From Bacillota bacterium (lineage in GTDB: Bacteria > Bacillota > Clostridia > Oscillospirales > Ruminococcaceae), in contig JAEWBS010000012.1 of assembly GCA_023391005.1 (NCBI GenBank), positions 1 through 64,000 on the forward strand: a DNA stretch of 64,000 nucleotides, in the 5' to 3' direction. Shown piece by piece: positions 1 to 8,141 of the stretch (position 1 is the first letter of the stretch; each line of letters begins with the position of its first letter). A model generated the notes under the pieces. That model saw only the letters and a program-made list of their open reading frames with translations. It did no database searches and had not been told where the DNA came from. The translations under genes were made by a program, and so were the position numbers.

Positions 1-234
1 CAGCCTAATTAGGCTGTCGTCCTACCGCGGAGCACCGCGGCTGCGGATAGGGCGTCGATTAGCGGTCCATTCTAAAGGGAAGGCTCCCCGCACCTTTAGA
101 ACATTAGGGGATACCGAAGCGCGCAGCTTGTTTGTCGGCGGCGCGACCGGGGAATCTTAAAAGACAGACTGCGCTCGGAGATGTTTCTGTGAATCGGTTT
201 TCGGACAGGGGTTCAATTCCCCTCGCCTCCACCA
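1..234 (+). ncRNA. ssrA: tmRNA (ssrA), 3' portion; 5' part lies before the window
   Basis: The segment ends with a T-arm and acceptor end typical of tmRNA (GGTTCAATTCC, then GCCTCCACCA), with CCA encoded at 232-234. The first bases fit the end of the tag reading frame: bases 3-8 read GCC TAA (Ala-stop), and base 1-2 would complete another Ala codon. Bases 1-16 form the perfect palindrome CAGCCTAATTAGGCTG, which matches the stem that follows the tag stop codon in tmRNAs. The 3' part with pseudoknot-like G+C-rich stems is present; the alanine-accepting 5' half and the resume codon are outside. tmRNA with SmpB rescues stalled ribosomes. The identity rests on the 3' end and the tag stop. Confidence 0.9.
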
Positions 235-287
235 TTAGAAAAAGGGCTTTGGAATAAATATTCCAAAGCCCTTTTTCTAATGGTGGA
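228..287. terminator. Perfect 29-bp inverted repeat: ssrA terminator that includes the tmRNA CCA end
   Basis: Arms 228-256 and 259-287 are perfectly complementary with only two bases (AA) between them. The stem contains GGGCTTTGGAAT and a run of T at 271-275. The inner part is a conventional terminator, but the pairing extends outward into TCCACCA, the acceptor end of the tmRNA, so the right arm carries an inverted copy of the tmRNA 3' end. It could act in both directions. Confidence 0.8.
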
Positions 288-455
288 CCGCTGCGGCGGG
301 GTTATCCGTTCGCTGCGTTCACTCAACGTGCGGTAGGAACCTACGGTTCCCCCACACACGCTCCCTCCCTTTTGATGCGCCACGGACCGCGCATGATATT
401 TATATGCTATCTTCATGAGGAAGACGACATATAACATACAGATATCCAGCAAAGC

Positions 456-496
456 AAAAAAAGACATCCTTCCGCAAGGGGAGGCATGTCTTTTTT
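456..496 (-). terminator. Terminator at the 3' side of the LysR gene, probably bidirectional
   Basis: AAAAAAGACAT (about 457-467) pairs with ATGTCTTTTTT (486-496), with an inner CCTTCC/GGGGAGG stem around a GCAA loop. The A-run on one side and T-run on the other make it usable from both strands. The stretch 288-455 between this and the ssrA terminator holds no gene I can support. Confidence 0.7.
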
Positions 497-529
497 CAAT
501 GCAAAGCAAGATATTTTAACTCTCACCGG

Positions 530-1456
530 TCAAACCGTGCCGGTATTAAAAGTAAAGACATGCTCCCGCCAATTCATCTTCATGGCAAAGTCCCAAAACA
601 GCTTCATTCCGTTGGGATAGGTACCAGATCGTCGGATCAAATGCAAATATCGGTCCACCTTGAATTTTTTGAGGCTGACCACATCGTAGTTTTTGTCTCC
701 CTGAAATTCGGTCAGCAGGCTTTTAGTCACAAAGCCTATTCCTGTGCCCAGAGAGACTGCCTGCATGACGGCGTCGTTGCCATATACTTGCAGCACGATG
801 TTTAAATCGTTCATGGATATATTCTCCCGCCGGAAAGATTCCGCCAGAATTTTGGTGATATTGCAGGTATCTTCCCGCACGATTAAGGGCAGCGACATAA
901 GCTGCCGCGTGGTAAGGGGACCCTTTAGATTGAGAGATTTTGGCGCGATCAGCACAAGGGGGTCGTAAAAGAACCGTTCATAAACAAACCCCTTGTCGGT
1001 TGAGACAATACTGGTGATGGAAATGTCGCATTCCATGGTGGCCAGCTTATGCTGCATCTGATACCCGGGAAAGGTGCGCACACGAAACGGGATGTGCGGG
1101 TAGGCCTTCTTAAAGCTGCTGACCAAGGTCGGGAGGATTAAATTGCTGGGGGTATGGCTCATGCCAAGGGTAAAGGGCTCACTTTCGCCGCCTGTGGCAA
1201 TCATGAGACTCTTCATCCGGTCGTAATCTTCCAGCGCTTTTTGCGCGTACTCGGTAAAAATAACGCCCGCGTCGGTGAGGGAAATGGGTTTTCGCTGCCC
1301 CGGCGAGCGCAGCAGCAGCGTTTGCCCCACCTCGTTTTCCAGCGTTGCAATCGCCATACTGACAGCAGGCTGAGACAGGTAACACCTGCGGGCGGCAGTC
1401 GCAATCGAGCCGGTTTTGACCACCATAAGATAAATTTCAAGAGCTTCCAGACGCAT
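530..1456 (-). CDS. LysR-family transcriptional regulator
   Basis: A 308-residue protein with an N-terminal winged helix-turn-helix (start MRLEALEIYLMVVKTGS, then AARRCYLSQPAVSMAI, about residues 5-65) and a C-terminal periplasmic-binding-protein-like effector domain. I chose the ATG at 1456 because GGAGG lies six bases upstream and LysR proteins normally begin here; the open frame extends about 68 codons further without family similarity. It is divergent from the ferredoxin/TctCBA operon, the usual arrangement for a LysR regulator and its target. It probably activates that operon in response to the transported carboxylate or an intermediate; the ligand is inferred from context only. Confidence 0.88.
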   Translation of the reverse strand: MRLEALEIYLMVVKTGSIATAARRCYLSQPAVSMAIATLENEVGQTLLLRSPGQRKPISLTDAGVIFTEYAQKALEDYDRMKSLMIATGGESEPFTLGMSHTPSNLILPTLVSSFKKAYPHIPFRVRTFPGYQMQHKLATMECDISITSIVSTDKGFVYERFFYDPLVLIAPKSLNLKGPLTTRQLMSLPLIVREDTCNITKILAESFRRENISMNDLNIVLQVYGNDAVMQAVSLGTGIGFVTKSLLTEFQGDKNYDVVSLKKFKVDRYLHLIRRSGTYPNGMKLFWDFAMKMNWREHVFTFNTGTV

Positions 1457-1685
1457 TCCAATCCTCCACTTATAAAAAGTATTGATCAGTTCGACAATTT
1501 CCTCTTTGGGCATGTAACCTTGAAAAAACGGCCATGTTGGTTTTATTGGGTACAATTCATTTATAACATAAAAAAAATTTATATGTAAGCGGTAATATGC
1601 ACAAAAATTACAAATTCTCTCATTTGATTTCACAAATTTTATGTGATATTGTGATGTCGGCAATTAAATTCAGGAGTGTGATATC
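1457..1685. promoter_or_regulatory. Divergent control region between the LysR gene and the carboxylate operon
   Basis: A very A+T-rich 229-base region. It contains an inverted repeat TCACA (1630-1634), seven bases, TGTGA (1642-1646), a plausible regulator site. A possible promoter for the rightward operon is TTGATT (1624-1629), 17 bases, TATTGT (1647-1652), which the inverted repeat overlaps. The ribosome site of the next gene is AGGAG at 1672-1676. No motif here proves LysR binding. Confidence 0.4.
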
Positions 1686-2411
1686 ATGAGAATCGACCAG
1701 ACAAAATGTGTGGGATGCGGAGAATGTCAAAAGTATTGTATGCTCGAATGCATTCAAGCCGACCCGGAATCCGCCTTGTACACCATTGACGAAGATCAGT
1801 GCGTGGATTGCGGTGTTTGCCTCAGGGCCTCGGTCTGCCCTGTTGACGCTATTTCAATGCCCCCGGAAAACTTTCTCTACCCAAGGGCCATCCGCATGCA
1901 GTTCAGTGACCCCAGTGTGCAGCACCCCAACCTGAAGGCCTGGGGCCGCGGCACCGAGGAGGCCAAGACCAACGACGTCACCGGCAAGTTCGGGCGGGGA
2001 GAGTACGGCCTGCTTCTGGAGTTTGGGCGTCCCTGCACCGGCACCACCTTTGCCGAGGTGGAAAAGGTGACCATGGCCATGCGCGCCCGCAATATCCCCA
2101 TCATTGAGGACAACCCCGTTTTTGGCTTGCTAGAGAACCCGGAAACCGGGCGCTTTAAGCCGGAATATGTCAACGAGCGGGTTCTTTCCGCCATTCTCGA
2201 GGTCAACATCCATGAAGAAGAGCTGGAAGATATTATGAGTACCATGCTCCCCATGCTGGAGGACTTGGATACGGTGGTTTCGGTCGGCTTAGTCACCCGC
2301 TTTGAGCGCGATGCCAGCTTACCGGTGGTGGATCGACTGCAGGCCATGGGGCTTACGGTGCGGCCTAACGCTAAAATTAACGTGGGACTCGGGCGTCCCT
2401 TAATTGACTAA
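1686..2411 (+). CDS. Two-cluster ferredoxin-like [4Fe-4S] protein with a novel C-terminal domain
   Basis: A 241-residue protein. The N-terminus carries two cluster motifs: C8, C11, C14, C18 and C39, C42, C45, C51, the second with an unusually long last gap, plus an extra C22. Residues ~100-241 form a domain I do not recognise, with no cysteine beyond one in GRPCTGTT. It probably passes electrons to or from a partner enzyme. It is first in the operon, 15 bases before the unknown 212-residue protein, and both precede a tricarboxylate transporter and a flavoenzyme. The partner could be the 212-residue protein or the flavoenzyme encoded from 6207. The Fe-S assignment is firm; the role is inferred. 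Confidence 0.75.
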   Translation: MRIDQTKCVGCGECQKYCMLECIQADPESALYTIDEDQCVDCGVCLRASVCPVDAISMPPENFLYPRAIRMQFSDPSVQHPNLKAWGRGTEEAKTNDVTGKFGRGEYGLLLEFGRPCTGTTFAEVEKVTMAMRARNIPIIEDNPVFGLLENPETGRFKPEYVNERVLSAILEVNIHEEELEDIMSTMLPMLEDLDTVVSVGLVTRFERDASLPVVDRLQAMGLTVRPNAKINVGLGRPLID

Positions 2412-2426
2412 AGGAGGTTTTGCACC

Positions 2427-3065
2427 ATGAGCCATTCACTGCACCGTTTCGGAACCGTTGAGGACCTGCAAAACGATTTTTGCATGTATGCCAGATGCGC
2501 CAAAGGCGTTAACCGCGACAACCCGGGTGATAAGCTGCGCAAAATTCTGGATATTTACATCTCTGAGGAATACGTGAACTTTGGCTCCAGCCACGCGGGC
2601 AAAAGCTACGTGGACGGCCTCAACGTTGAGGAGTACAGAGGAACGCTGGATCATTCCTACGGCATCATCATCAACTTTGCAAAGCCCGAGGCTGTGGCCG
2701 GTGTGCTGCGCAAAATCCGTGACGAGGAGCTGGGCATATCCATCGTGGTCAGCGGCCTTATTGAGGAGGTTGTAAAAATCGCCCACAGCGTGAATCTCAC
2801 CCCTCACACCGCCACACTTTCATTAGGAATCTTCGGCAAAAGGGCGAAGCTGCCCAAGGACGACACCCTGAAGGTGATCACCATGTGCGGACACTCCCTG
2901 ATCGGCACACCGCTGGTGGAGAGCACCGTCGAGCAGATCAGAACCGGCAAGCTTACCCCCGAGGAGGGGGCGGACATCATCGCCAAGCCCTGCACCTGCG
3001 GCATATTCAACACGGTGCGCTGTGCCGGGCTTATCAAAAACCAACTGGCAGAGCACGTCCATTAA
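2427..3065 (+). CDS. Unknown protein with a C-terminal CxC-x7-C cysteine motif
   Basis: A 212-residue soluble protein with ribosome site AGGAGG before ATG 2427. I do not recognise the family. Cysteines occur at 19 and 24 near the N-terminus and at 189, 191 and 199 in PCTCGIFNTVRC, so a metal or Fe-S site is possible. There is no signal peptide or membrane segment. It sits between the ferredoxin-like protein and the transporter binding protein, which suggests the two soluble proteins work together as a redox enzyme or accessory complex on the imported carboxylate. No catalytic function can be assigned from sequence alone. Confidence 0.7.
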   Translation: MSHSLHRFGTVEDLQNDFCMYARCAKGVNRDNPGDKLRKILDIYISEEYVNFGSSHAGKSYVDGLNVEEYRGTLDHSYGIIINFAKPEAVAGVLRKIRDEELGISIVVSGLIEEVVKIAHSVNLTPHTATLSLGIFGKRAKLPKDDTLKVITMCGHSLIGTPLVESTVEQIRTGKLTPEEGADIIAKPCTCGIFNTVRCAGLIKNQLAEHVH

Positions 3066-3113
3066 CCCCAAGGTCAACCGCAGTACATAAAAAAGATTGT
3101 AGGAGGAATTGTC

Positions 3114-4118
3114 ATGGGTAAAAAGCTTCTCGTTGTGTTGTTAGGTCTCGCCCTTACCTTTTCGCTTTTTGGATGTAATAACACCACCCAGGTCAAGGAA
3201 GGCCCGTGGGAACCCAGCGAAACCATTCAGTTTGTCTGTCAGTCCGGCGCGGGCGGCGGCAGCGACATTATGGCGCGAACCATTGCCCAAAACATGTCTC
3301 AGCTGGGTCTGATCAAAAAGCCCATCGTAGTGGATAACATTACCGGTTCCGGCGGCGTCAAGGCCTTTACGCACACGCTGAGCAAGGCCGGCAGCCCCTA
3401 TGTCTGGCAGACCGTAAACTCCAACTTCTTTGTGGCCCCGATTACCGGCAACACCGATAAATATTACGCGGATTTCACGATTCTTGCCGTTATCGGCGGC
3501 GACCCCAACATCCTATGTACGGCGGCGGATTCCCCTTACAACACGCTTGAAGAAGTGCTGGCCGCCGCAAAAGCCAACCCCATGGGCGTCAGCATCATGA
3601 TCGGCAGCGCCGGCTCGTCCGGTTCCGTCACCTCGGCAATGCTTGAGGGGGCGGCCGACGTCAAAATGACACAGGTTCCCTTTGAGGGCGGCGGCGACGG
3701 TCTGGCGGCGGTTATGGGCCAGCAGGTCGACCTTGCCTGGCAGGGCATCGGCGAGGTTATGAGCGCTGTGGACGGCGGCCTGATGAAGGTTCTTGCCATC
3801 ACATCGGAAGAGCGCTCCTCCGCGCTGCCCGACGTTCCCACCTTTAAGGAGCTGGGCTACGACGTGGTTTATGAGGTACCGCGCGCCGTTGCCGCGCCCC
3901 CCAACATGTCCCCGGAGGCTAAGGCCTTCTATACCGACGCTTTCGTCAAGCTTAACGCCAGCGAGGAATGGCAGAAGAATTACATCGAATCCAATTTTAT
4001 CATTCCCACCTTTGCCGTTGGCGATGAAGCGGTCGCGATGATCAAAGAAACCCACGACAAAACCCTTGAGGTCTTTAAAACGCTGGGCCTTGCGAATGTG
4101 AAATACCAGGAGAAATAA
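3114..4118 (+). CDS. tctC: Tripartite tricarboxylate transporter, substrate-binding lipoprotein (TctC family)
   Basis: A 334-residue protein with a lipoprotein signal peptide ending LFGC (lipid Cys21), followed by a TctC/Bug-type fold: QFVCQSGAGGGSDIMAR near residue 40 and VVDNITGSGG near 74, both typical of the ligand-binding loops. It captures a carboxylate outside the membrane and hands it to the TctAB permease encoded directly downstream. Ribosome site AGGAGG before ATG 3114. The family covers citrate, tricarballylate, other polycarboxylates and aromatic acids, so the substrate is not fixed by sequence. Confidence 0.9.
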   Translation: MGKKLLVVLLGLALTFSLFGCNNTTQVKEGPWEPSETIQFVCQSGAGGGSDIMARTIAQNMSQLGLIKKPIVVDNITGSGGVKAFTHTLSKAGSPYVWQTVNSNFFVAPITGNTDKYYADFTILAVIGGDPNILCTAADSPYNTLEEVLAAAKANPMGVSIMIGSAGSSGSVTSAMLEGAADVKMTQVPFEGGGDGLAAVMGQQVDLAWQGIGEVMSAVDGGLMKVLAITSEERSSALPDVPTFKELGYDVVYEVPRAVAAPPNMSPEAKAFYTDAFVKLNASEEWQKNYIESNFIIPTFAVGDEAVAMIKETHDKTLEVFKTLGLANVKYQEK

Positions 4119-4198
4119 GGCGACCTTTGCATCCTAAATTATAATTGGGAGGTGAATACCGCCGCCACAACGAAGTAACGCTGTGACGGCGGTGTAAG

Positions 4199-4660
4199 AT
4201 GGATTTAATAGTCTGTATTGCCTGTATTTTATTAGGAGGCGCGGTTTATGCGGCCTCCCCCCGTTACGATATCTTTACCTATGACCCCGTGGGCGGCGGC
4301 GGCTTTCCCCGCATACTGGCGGTGCTGATCATTATCTGCGGCCTGTTGATCGGGCTTCAGCATTTTATCAAGCAAAGGGCGGCGGTCAAGGCGGGGAGCG
4401 AGTCTCAGCCGCTGATCAAGATAACCGGTAAGGTCAAGGAGCTTGCCCTGATGGTGGTCGCGCTGATTCTTTACGCCCTGCTTATGGAAACGATCGGCTA
4501 TGTGGTCAGCACCTTGCTGCTGGTCAGCGGGTTGATGTATATCCAGCACGAGCGTGGCGTCAAGCGGCTGGTTGGCACGCCGGTGGCGATTGTGGCCGGA
4601 TTGTACGTGATATTTGCGATTATACTGCAAATTCGTATGCCCGCCGGCTTACTGATATAA
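4199..4660 (+). CDS. tctB: Tripartite tricarboxylate transporter, small membrane subunit (TctB family)
   Basis: A 153-residue integral membrane protein with about four hydrophobic segments (residues ~1-20, 35-55, 82-103 and 120-150). TctB family members are about this size and always accompany a large TctA. The gene begins 80 bases after tctC and ends 14 bases before tctA. Within the gap between tctC and tctB, CCGCCGCCAC and GTGACGGCGG (about 4160-4193) can pair, a possible intercistronic stem that would let tctC be expressed at a higher level than the membrane genes, as expected for binding proteins. Confidence 0.85.
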   Translation: MDLIVCIACILLGGAVYAASPRYDIFTYDPVGGGGFPRILAVLIIICGLLIGLQHFIKQRAAVKAGSESQPLIKITGKVKELALMVVALILYALLMETIGYVVSTLLLVSGLMYIQHERGVKRLVGTPVAIVAGLYVIFAIILQIRMPAGLLI

Positions 4661-4674
4661 TAGGGGGCAATAAC

Positions 4675-6171
4675 GTGATAGAAGGACTTATTATTGGCGC
4701 TCAGCATACATTTACTCCTTTTTCCATTCTGTTTATCGCGCTTGGCGTTGCCGTGGGTATTTTGGGCGGCGCCATGCCGGGCATCAACGCGGCGATTACC
4801 TGCGCCCTGCTGCTGCCCTTTACCTACGGTATGGCGCCCGCTCAGGCGCTGATGCTGTTGGTTGGCGTTTATGTCGGCGTGGAATACGGCGGCTCAATCC
4901 CGGCGATCCTCATCGGCACGCCGGGCACCCCGGCGGCGGGCGCCACCTTGATTGACGGCTTCCCCTTGCGCCAAAAGGGCAAGGCGGGTCTGGCTTTGAC
5001 CGTCGCGCTGTATTCAAGCACCATCGGTAACCTGATCTGCGGCATTATTCTGATTTTGTGCGCCGTTCCCGTGGCTATGGCGGCGCTGAGCTTCGGCCCC
5101 GCCGAATACTGCGCCCTTGGCATCATGGGCCTTACCATGATCGCGGGCCTTGCCGAAGACAACATTCCCAAAGCGTTTTTGGCGGGACTTCTTGGCCTGC
5201 TGCTCTCCACCATAGGTATGGACGAGTTTTTGGGCGTACCGCGCTATGCTTTCGGCAGCCTGGAGCTTGGACAAGGTCTGGACGTTGTCCCCGTTATGAT
5301 GGGCATCTTCGCCATGGGCATGATGATGCAGGACTTCTACAAGCCGTTTCGTATGGACAATATTCAAGAAGACATTCGTATGCGCCGTCTCACCAAGGCG
5401 GAATTTAAACAAATTTTCCCGACCACCATTATGGGCGGTCTGCTGGGCACCTGCATCGGCGCTCTTCCGGGCGCGGGCGCAACCGTCGCCAGCTACGTTT
5501 CCTACAATCAGGCCAAGCAAATGGCCAAGAACAGCGAAGAATTCGGCACCGGACGTCTGGAGGGCGTGGCCGCCTCGGAATCCGCCAACAACGGCTGCAC
5601 CGGCGGCGCGCTCATCCCGCTGCTGGGACTGGGCATTCCGGGCTCGGGCTCAACCGCCGTTATGCTGGGCGCGTTGATTATCCACGGCATCCGTCCGGGC
5701 CCGAACCTCTTCATCAGCAACCCTGAAATTCCCTATGGTATTTTTGTGGCGCTGCCTATCGCCACCCTGTGTATGTTCACTTTCGGTTTGCTTTACACCC
5801 GTCTTTTTGTCCATGTTATCAAGCTACCCCAGACCATTCTCAACGTGGCCATCATCGCAATCGTCCTCACCGGCTCTTACGCGGTGGAGCGCAACGTCTT
5901 TGACATCTATTTGGTTTTAGTCCTTGGTTTTATAGGCTTTTTGATGCGTCGATGTAAGATTCCAACCACCCCCATGGTTTTGGGGATGGTTCTGGGCAGC
6001 ATCGTCGAACGCTCGATGCGACGCGCGTTGGCTCTTTCTCAAGGCGATTGGTCCACCTTCGTCACCCGGCCCATCAGCGCCGCCATGCTGGCGTTTTCGG
6101 CTGCGATGCTGGCTTGGTCGCTGTATAAGATCTTTATGCAGAAAAGAAAGGAAAACGCTAAAGTGGCATGA
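4675..6171 (+). CDS. tctA: Tripartite tricarboxylate transporter, large membrane subunit (TctA family)
   Basis: A 498-residue polytopic membrane protein with two internally related halves. Conserved family loops are visible: GGAMPGINAAITCALLLPFT near residue 27, YGGSIPAILIGTPGTP near 75, ALPGAGATVASYVSY near 264, and LGLGIPGSGSTAVMLGA near 318. It forms the ion-coupled permease with TctB. The start is GTG 4675, preceded by GGGGG at about 4663. Its end overlaps the long frame of the next gene, but the real start of that gene lies 35 bases downstream. Substrate specificity comes from TctC. Confidence 0.92.
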   Translation: MIEGLIIGAQHTFTPFSILFIALGVAVGILGGAMPGINAAITCALLLPFTYGMAPAQALMLLVGVYVGVEYGGSIPAILIGTPGTPAAGATLIDGFPLRQKGKAGLALTVALYSSTIGNLICGIILILCAVPVAMAALSFGPAEYCALGIMGLTMIAGLAEDNIPKAFLAGLLGLLLSTIGMDEFLGVPRYAFGSLELGQGLDVVPVMMGIFAMGMMMQDFYKPFRMDNIQEDIRMRRLTKAEFKQIFPTTIMGGLLGTCIGALPGAGATVASYVSYNQAKQMAKNSEEFGTGRLEGVAASESANNGCTGGALIPLLGLGIPGSGSTAVMLGALIIHGIRPGPNLFISNPEIPYGIFVALPIATLCMFTFGLLYTRLFVHVIKLPQTILNVAIIAIVLTGSYAVERNVFDIYLVLVLGFIGFLMRRCKIPTTPMVLGMVLGSIVERSMRRALALSQGDWSTFVTRPISAAMLAFSAAMLAWSLYKIFMQKRKENAKVA

Positions 6172-6206
6172 TTTCAATACTTAACACAAAAGGAGCGTGT
6201 GACACG

Positions 6207-8087
6207 ATGCAAAAACTGTTTACCCCCATCACGCTGGGGCATGTAGTGCTTAAAAACCGCGTGATTATGCCGTCAATGTGTGTGCATTTTTGCGATTCCG
6301 ACGGTCACGTCAACGACTGCATGCTTGAGTATGTGCGTCGCAGGGCCGCCGGTGGCGTGGGATTGCTGATTATTCCCGGCAGCCCCCACGGCAAGGTTAG
6401 CGCCGGTCGTCCCGCTCTTTCTGACGACGCTTATATTCCCGACTGGAAGCTGCTGGCCGACACGGCGCACCAATACGGCGCAAAGCTGTTCTGTCAGCTC
6501 CACCCCGCCAAGCATCAGGCCGGGCGGGGACAGAAGGTGGAGGCGCCCGAGGATTTTAGCGAGGCGGATATTGACGCGCTGGTAGCCAGCTACGCGGCCG
6601 GCGCCGCCCGCTGCCAAAAGGCCGGGGTAGACGGCGTGGATATCCACGGCGCCCACGCCCACGAAATCGCCCTGTTCCTCTCGGCCATGCACAACCACCG
6701 CACCGATGAATATGGCGGTAGCGTCGGAAACCGCTGCCGGTTCCCCATGCGCATTGTGCAGGCCATCAAGGCCGCTTGTGGGGACGGCTTTCCGGTGGTG
6801 TTTCGCATTTCCGGCACCGAGGCGGTGGAGGGTGGACGCACCATTGAGGAGGGCGCCGAGATCGCCCAGTGGCTTGAAAAAGCCGGGACAGACGCCATCC
6901 ATGTCTCAATCGGAATGCCCGCGTCGGGCGGATATATCGCGGCTCCCATGGACGTTGACGACTGCTTTAACGTGGACAACGCCGCTTTCATCCGTAAGGC
7001 GGTGAAGATTCCGGTCATCGCCGTCAACCGCATTGTCGATATCGATCAGGCCGTGGATATTGTGGAAAGCGGCAAGGCCGATATGGTCTCGATTGCCCGC
7101 GGGCATCTGGCCGATCCGGAGCTGGTCAACAAATATTTGGGGCTAAACCCCGAGCCGGTTTGTCGCTGCATTGGGTGCAATCAGGGCTGTAAGGACAACG
7201 CCGCCCGCAAAAAGATCATCTGCATGCAAAACCCGTTCCTCGGGTTGGAGACGGTGCGGGTGCTTACCCCCGCCTCTGAAGAGGGCAAGGCCAAAAAAGT
7301 CGTAATCGTGGGCGCGGGTCCCGCCGGTCTGGAAATGGCGCTGAATCTTGCCCGCCGCGGTATTGTCCCGGAGATTTATGAAAAATCTTTCGCCCCGGGA
7401 GGGCTGGTCAATCTGGCCGCAAAGGCTCCCCGCAAATCCAACATGAACAGTATTGTCCAGTACCGCTTAGAAAGCCTGAAGCAGTTTGGGGTGCCGATTC
7501 ACTTGAATACCGCGATGACGCCGGCGCTGCTGGCCGAACTGGGGCCCGATATCGTCGTTCTCGCCACCGGCAGCACCTCGGTGATCCCCCCCATTCCGGG
7601 CATTAAGGGCGAAGGCGTTTTCCGCTGCGACGACGTTCTGAGGGGCGGGGCGGTGCCCGGTCAGAAGGTGGCTGTCCTTGGCGGCGGTCTCATCGGTTGC
7701 GAGGTGGCCGATTACTTAGCGGAGCAGGGCAAGCAGGTCACCATCATCGACGTGATTTCCGAGCTGGCTGCCAACCTCAACTCCAGCCGCCGCAACATGA
7801 TGCTCCAGCGGATGGCTAAGCTGCCCATCGACTACAAGCTGCAGCGCAGGGTTGAGCGCATTGCCCTGCCGGAGGTGACGATATCCGGACCCGAGGGAGA
7901 GGAAGTCCTGACCGGATTTGACGCGCTGGTGGTATCCACCGGGCGAACCCCTGCGAATCCCTTGCTCGAAGCGGCCAAAGCGCTACCCGGCGTGCAGGTC
8001 GTGGTCATTGGCGACGCCAGCGGCAGCGGCCTTGCGTTGGATGCCATTCAGCAGGCCGCTCAGGCCGCCTGCGAGCTGGAGCTTTAA
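6207..8087 (+). CDS. Old-Yellow-Enzyme-type Fe-S flavoprotein (enoate / 2,4-dienoyl-CoA reductase family)
   Basis: A 626-residue two-module enzyme. Residues ~1-340 are an FMN-binding TIM barrel with GVDIHGAHAHEI and DEYGGSVGNR, hallmarks of the family. A [4Fe-4S] motif follows (CIGCNQGC plus a Cys about ten residues on, ~residues 318-341). The C-terminal module has two dinucleotide sites, VVIVGAGPAGLEMALN and VAVLGGGLIGCEVADY, for FAD and NAD(P)H. Relatives reduce activated C=C bonds, for example 2-enoates, dienoyl-CoAs or bile-acid intermediates. ATG 6207 follows AAAGGAG; an in-frame start 39 bases upstream overlaps tctA and lacks a site. Next to a dehydratase pair and a tricarboxylate transporter, it may reduce an aconitate-like product; this is inference. 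Confidence 0.88.
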   Translation: MQKLFTPITLGHVVLKNRVIMPSMCVHFCDSDGHVNDCMLEYVRRRAAGGVGLLIIPGSPHGKVSAGRPALSDDAYIPDWKLLADTAHQYGAKLFCQLHPAKHQAGRGQKVEAPEDFSEADIDALVASYAAGAARCQKAGVDGVDIHGAHAHEIALFLSAMHNHRTDEYGGSVGNRCRFPMRIVQAIKAACGDGFPVVFRISGTEAVEGGRTIEEGAEIAQWLEKAGTDAIHVSIGMPASGGYIAAPMDVDDCFNVDNAAFIRKAVKIPVIAVNRIVDIDQAVDIVESGKADMVSIARGHLADPELVNKYLGLNPEPVCRCIGCNQGCKDNAARKKIICMQNPFLGLETVRVLTPASEEGKAKKVVIVGAGPAGLEMALNLARRGIVPEIYEKSFAPGGLVNLAAKAPRKSNMNSIVQYRLESLKQFGVPIHLNTAMTPALLAELGPDIVVLATGSTSVIPPIPGIKGEGVFRCDDVLRGGAVPGQKVAVLGGGLIGCEVADYLAEQGKQVTIIDVISELAANLNSSRRNMMLQRMAKLPIDYKLQRRVERIALPEVTISGPEGEEVLTGFDALVVSTGRTPANPLLEAAKALPGVQVVVIGDASGSGLALDAIQQAAQAACELEL

Positions 8088-8141
8088 AACAGCCGAGCCA
8101 TCGAAGGCCAGCCGTTGCTATCACATAAACAGGAGACGAAT

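Noticed and set aside
213..509. Leftward 98-codon frame across the ssrA terminator
   Set aside because: It runs through the tmRNA 3' end and two terminators and has no family features.
1630..1646. TCACA-N7-TGTGA as a CRP site
   Set aside because: The arms are in reverse order compared with a CRP site, and cAMP-CRP control is not expected in this group; kept only as a generic inverted repeat.
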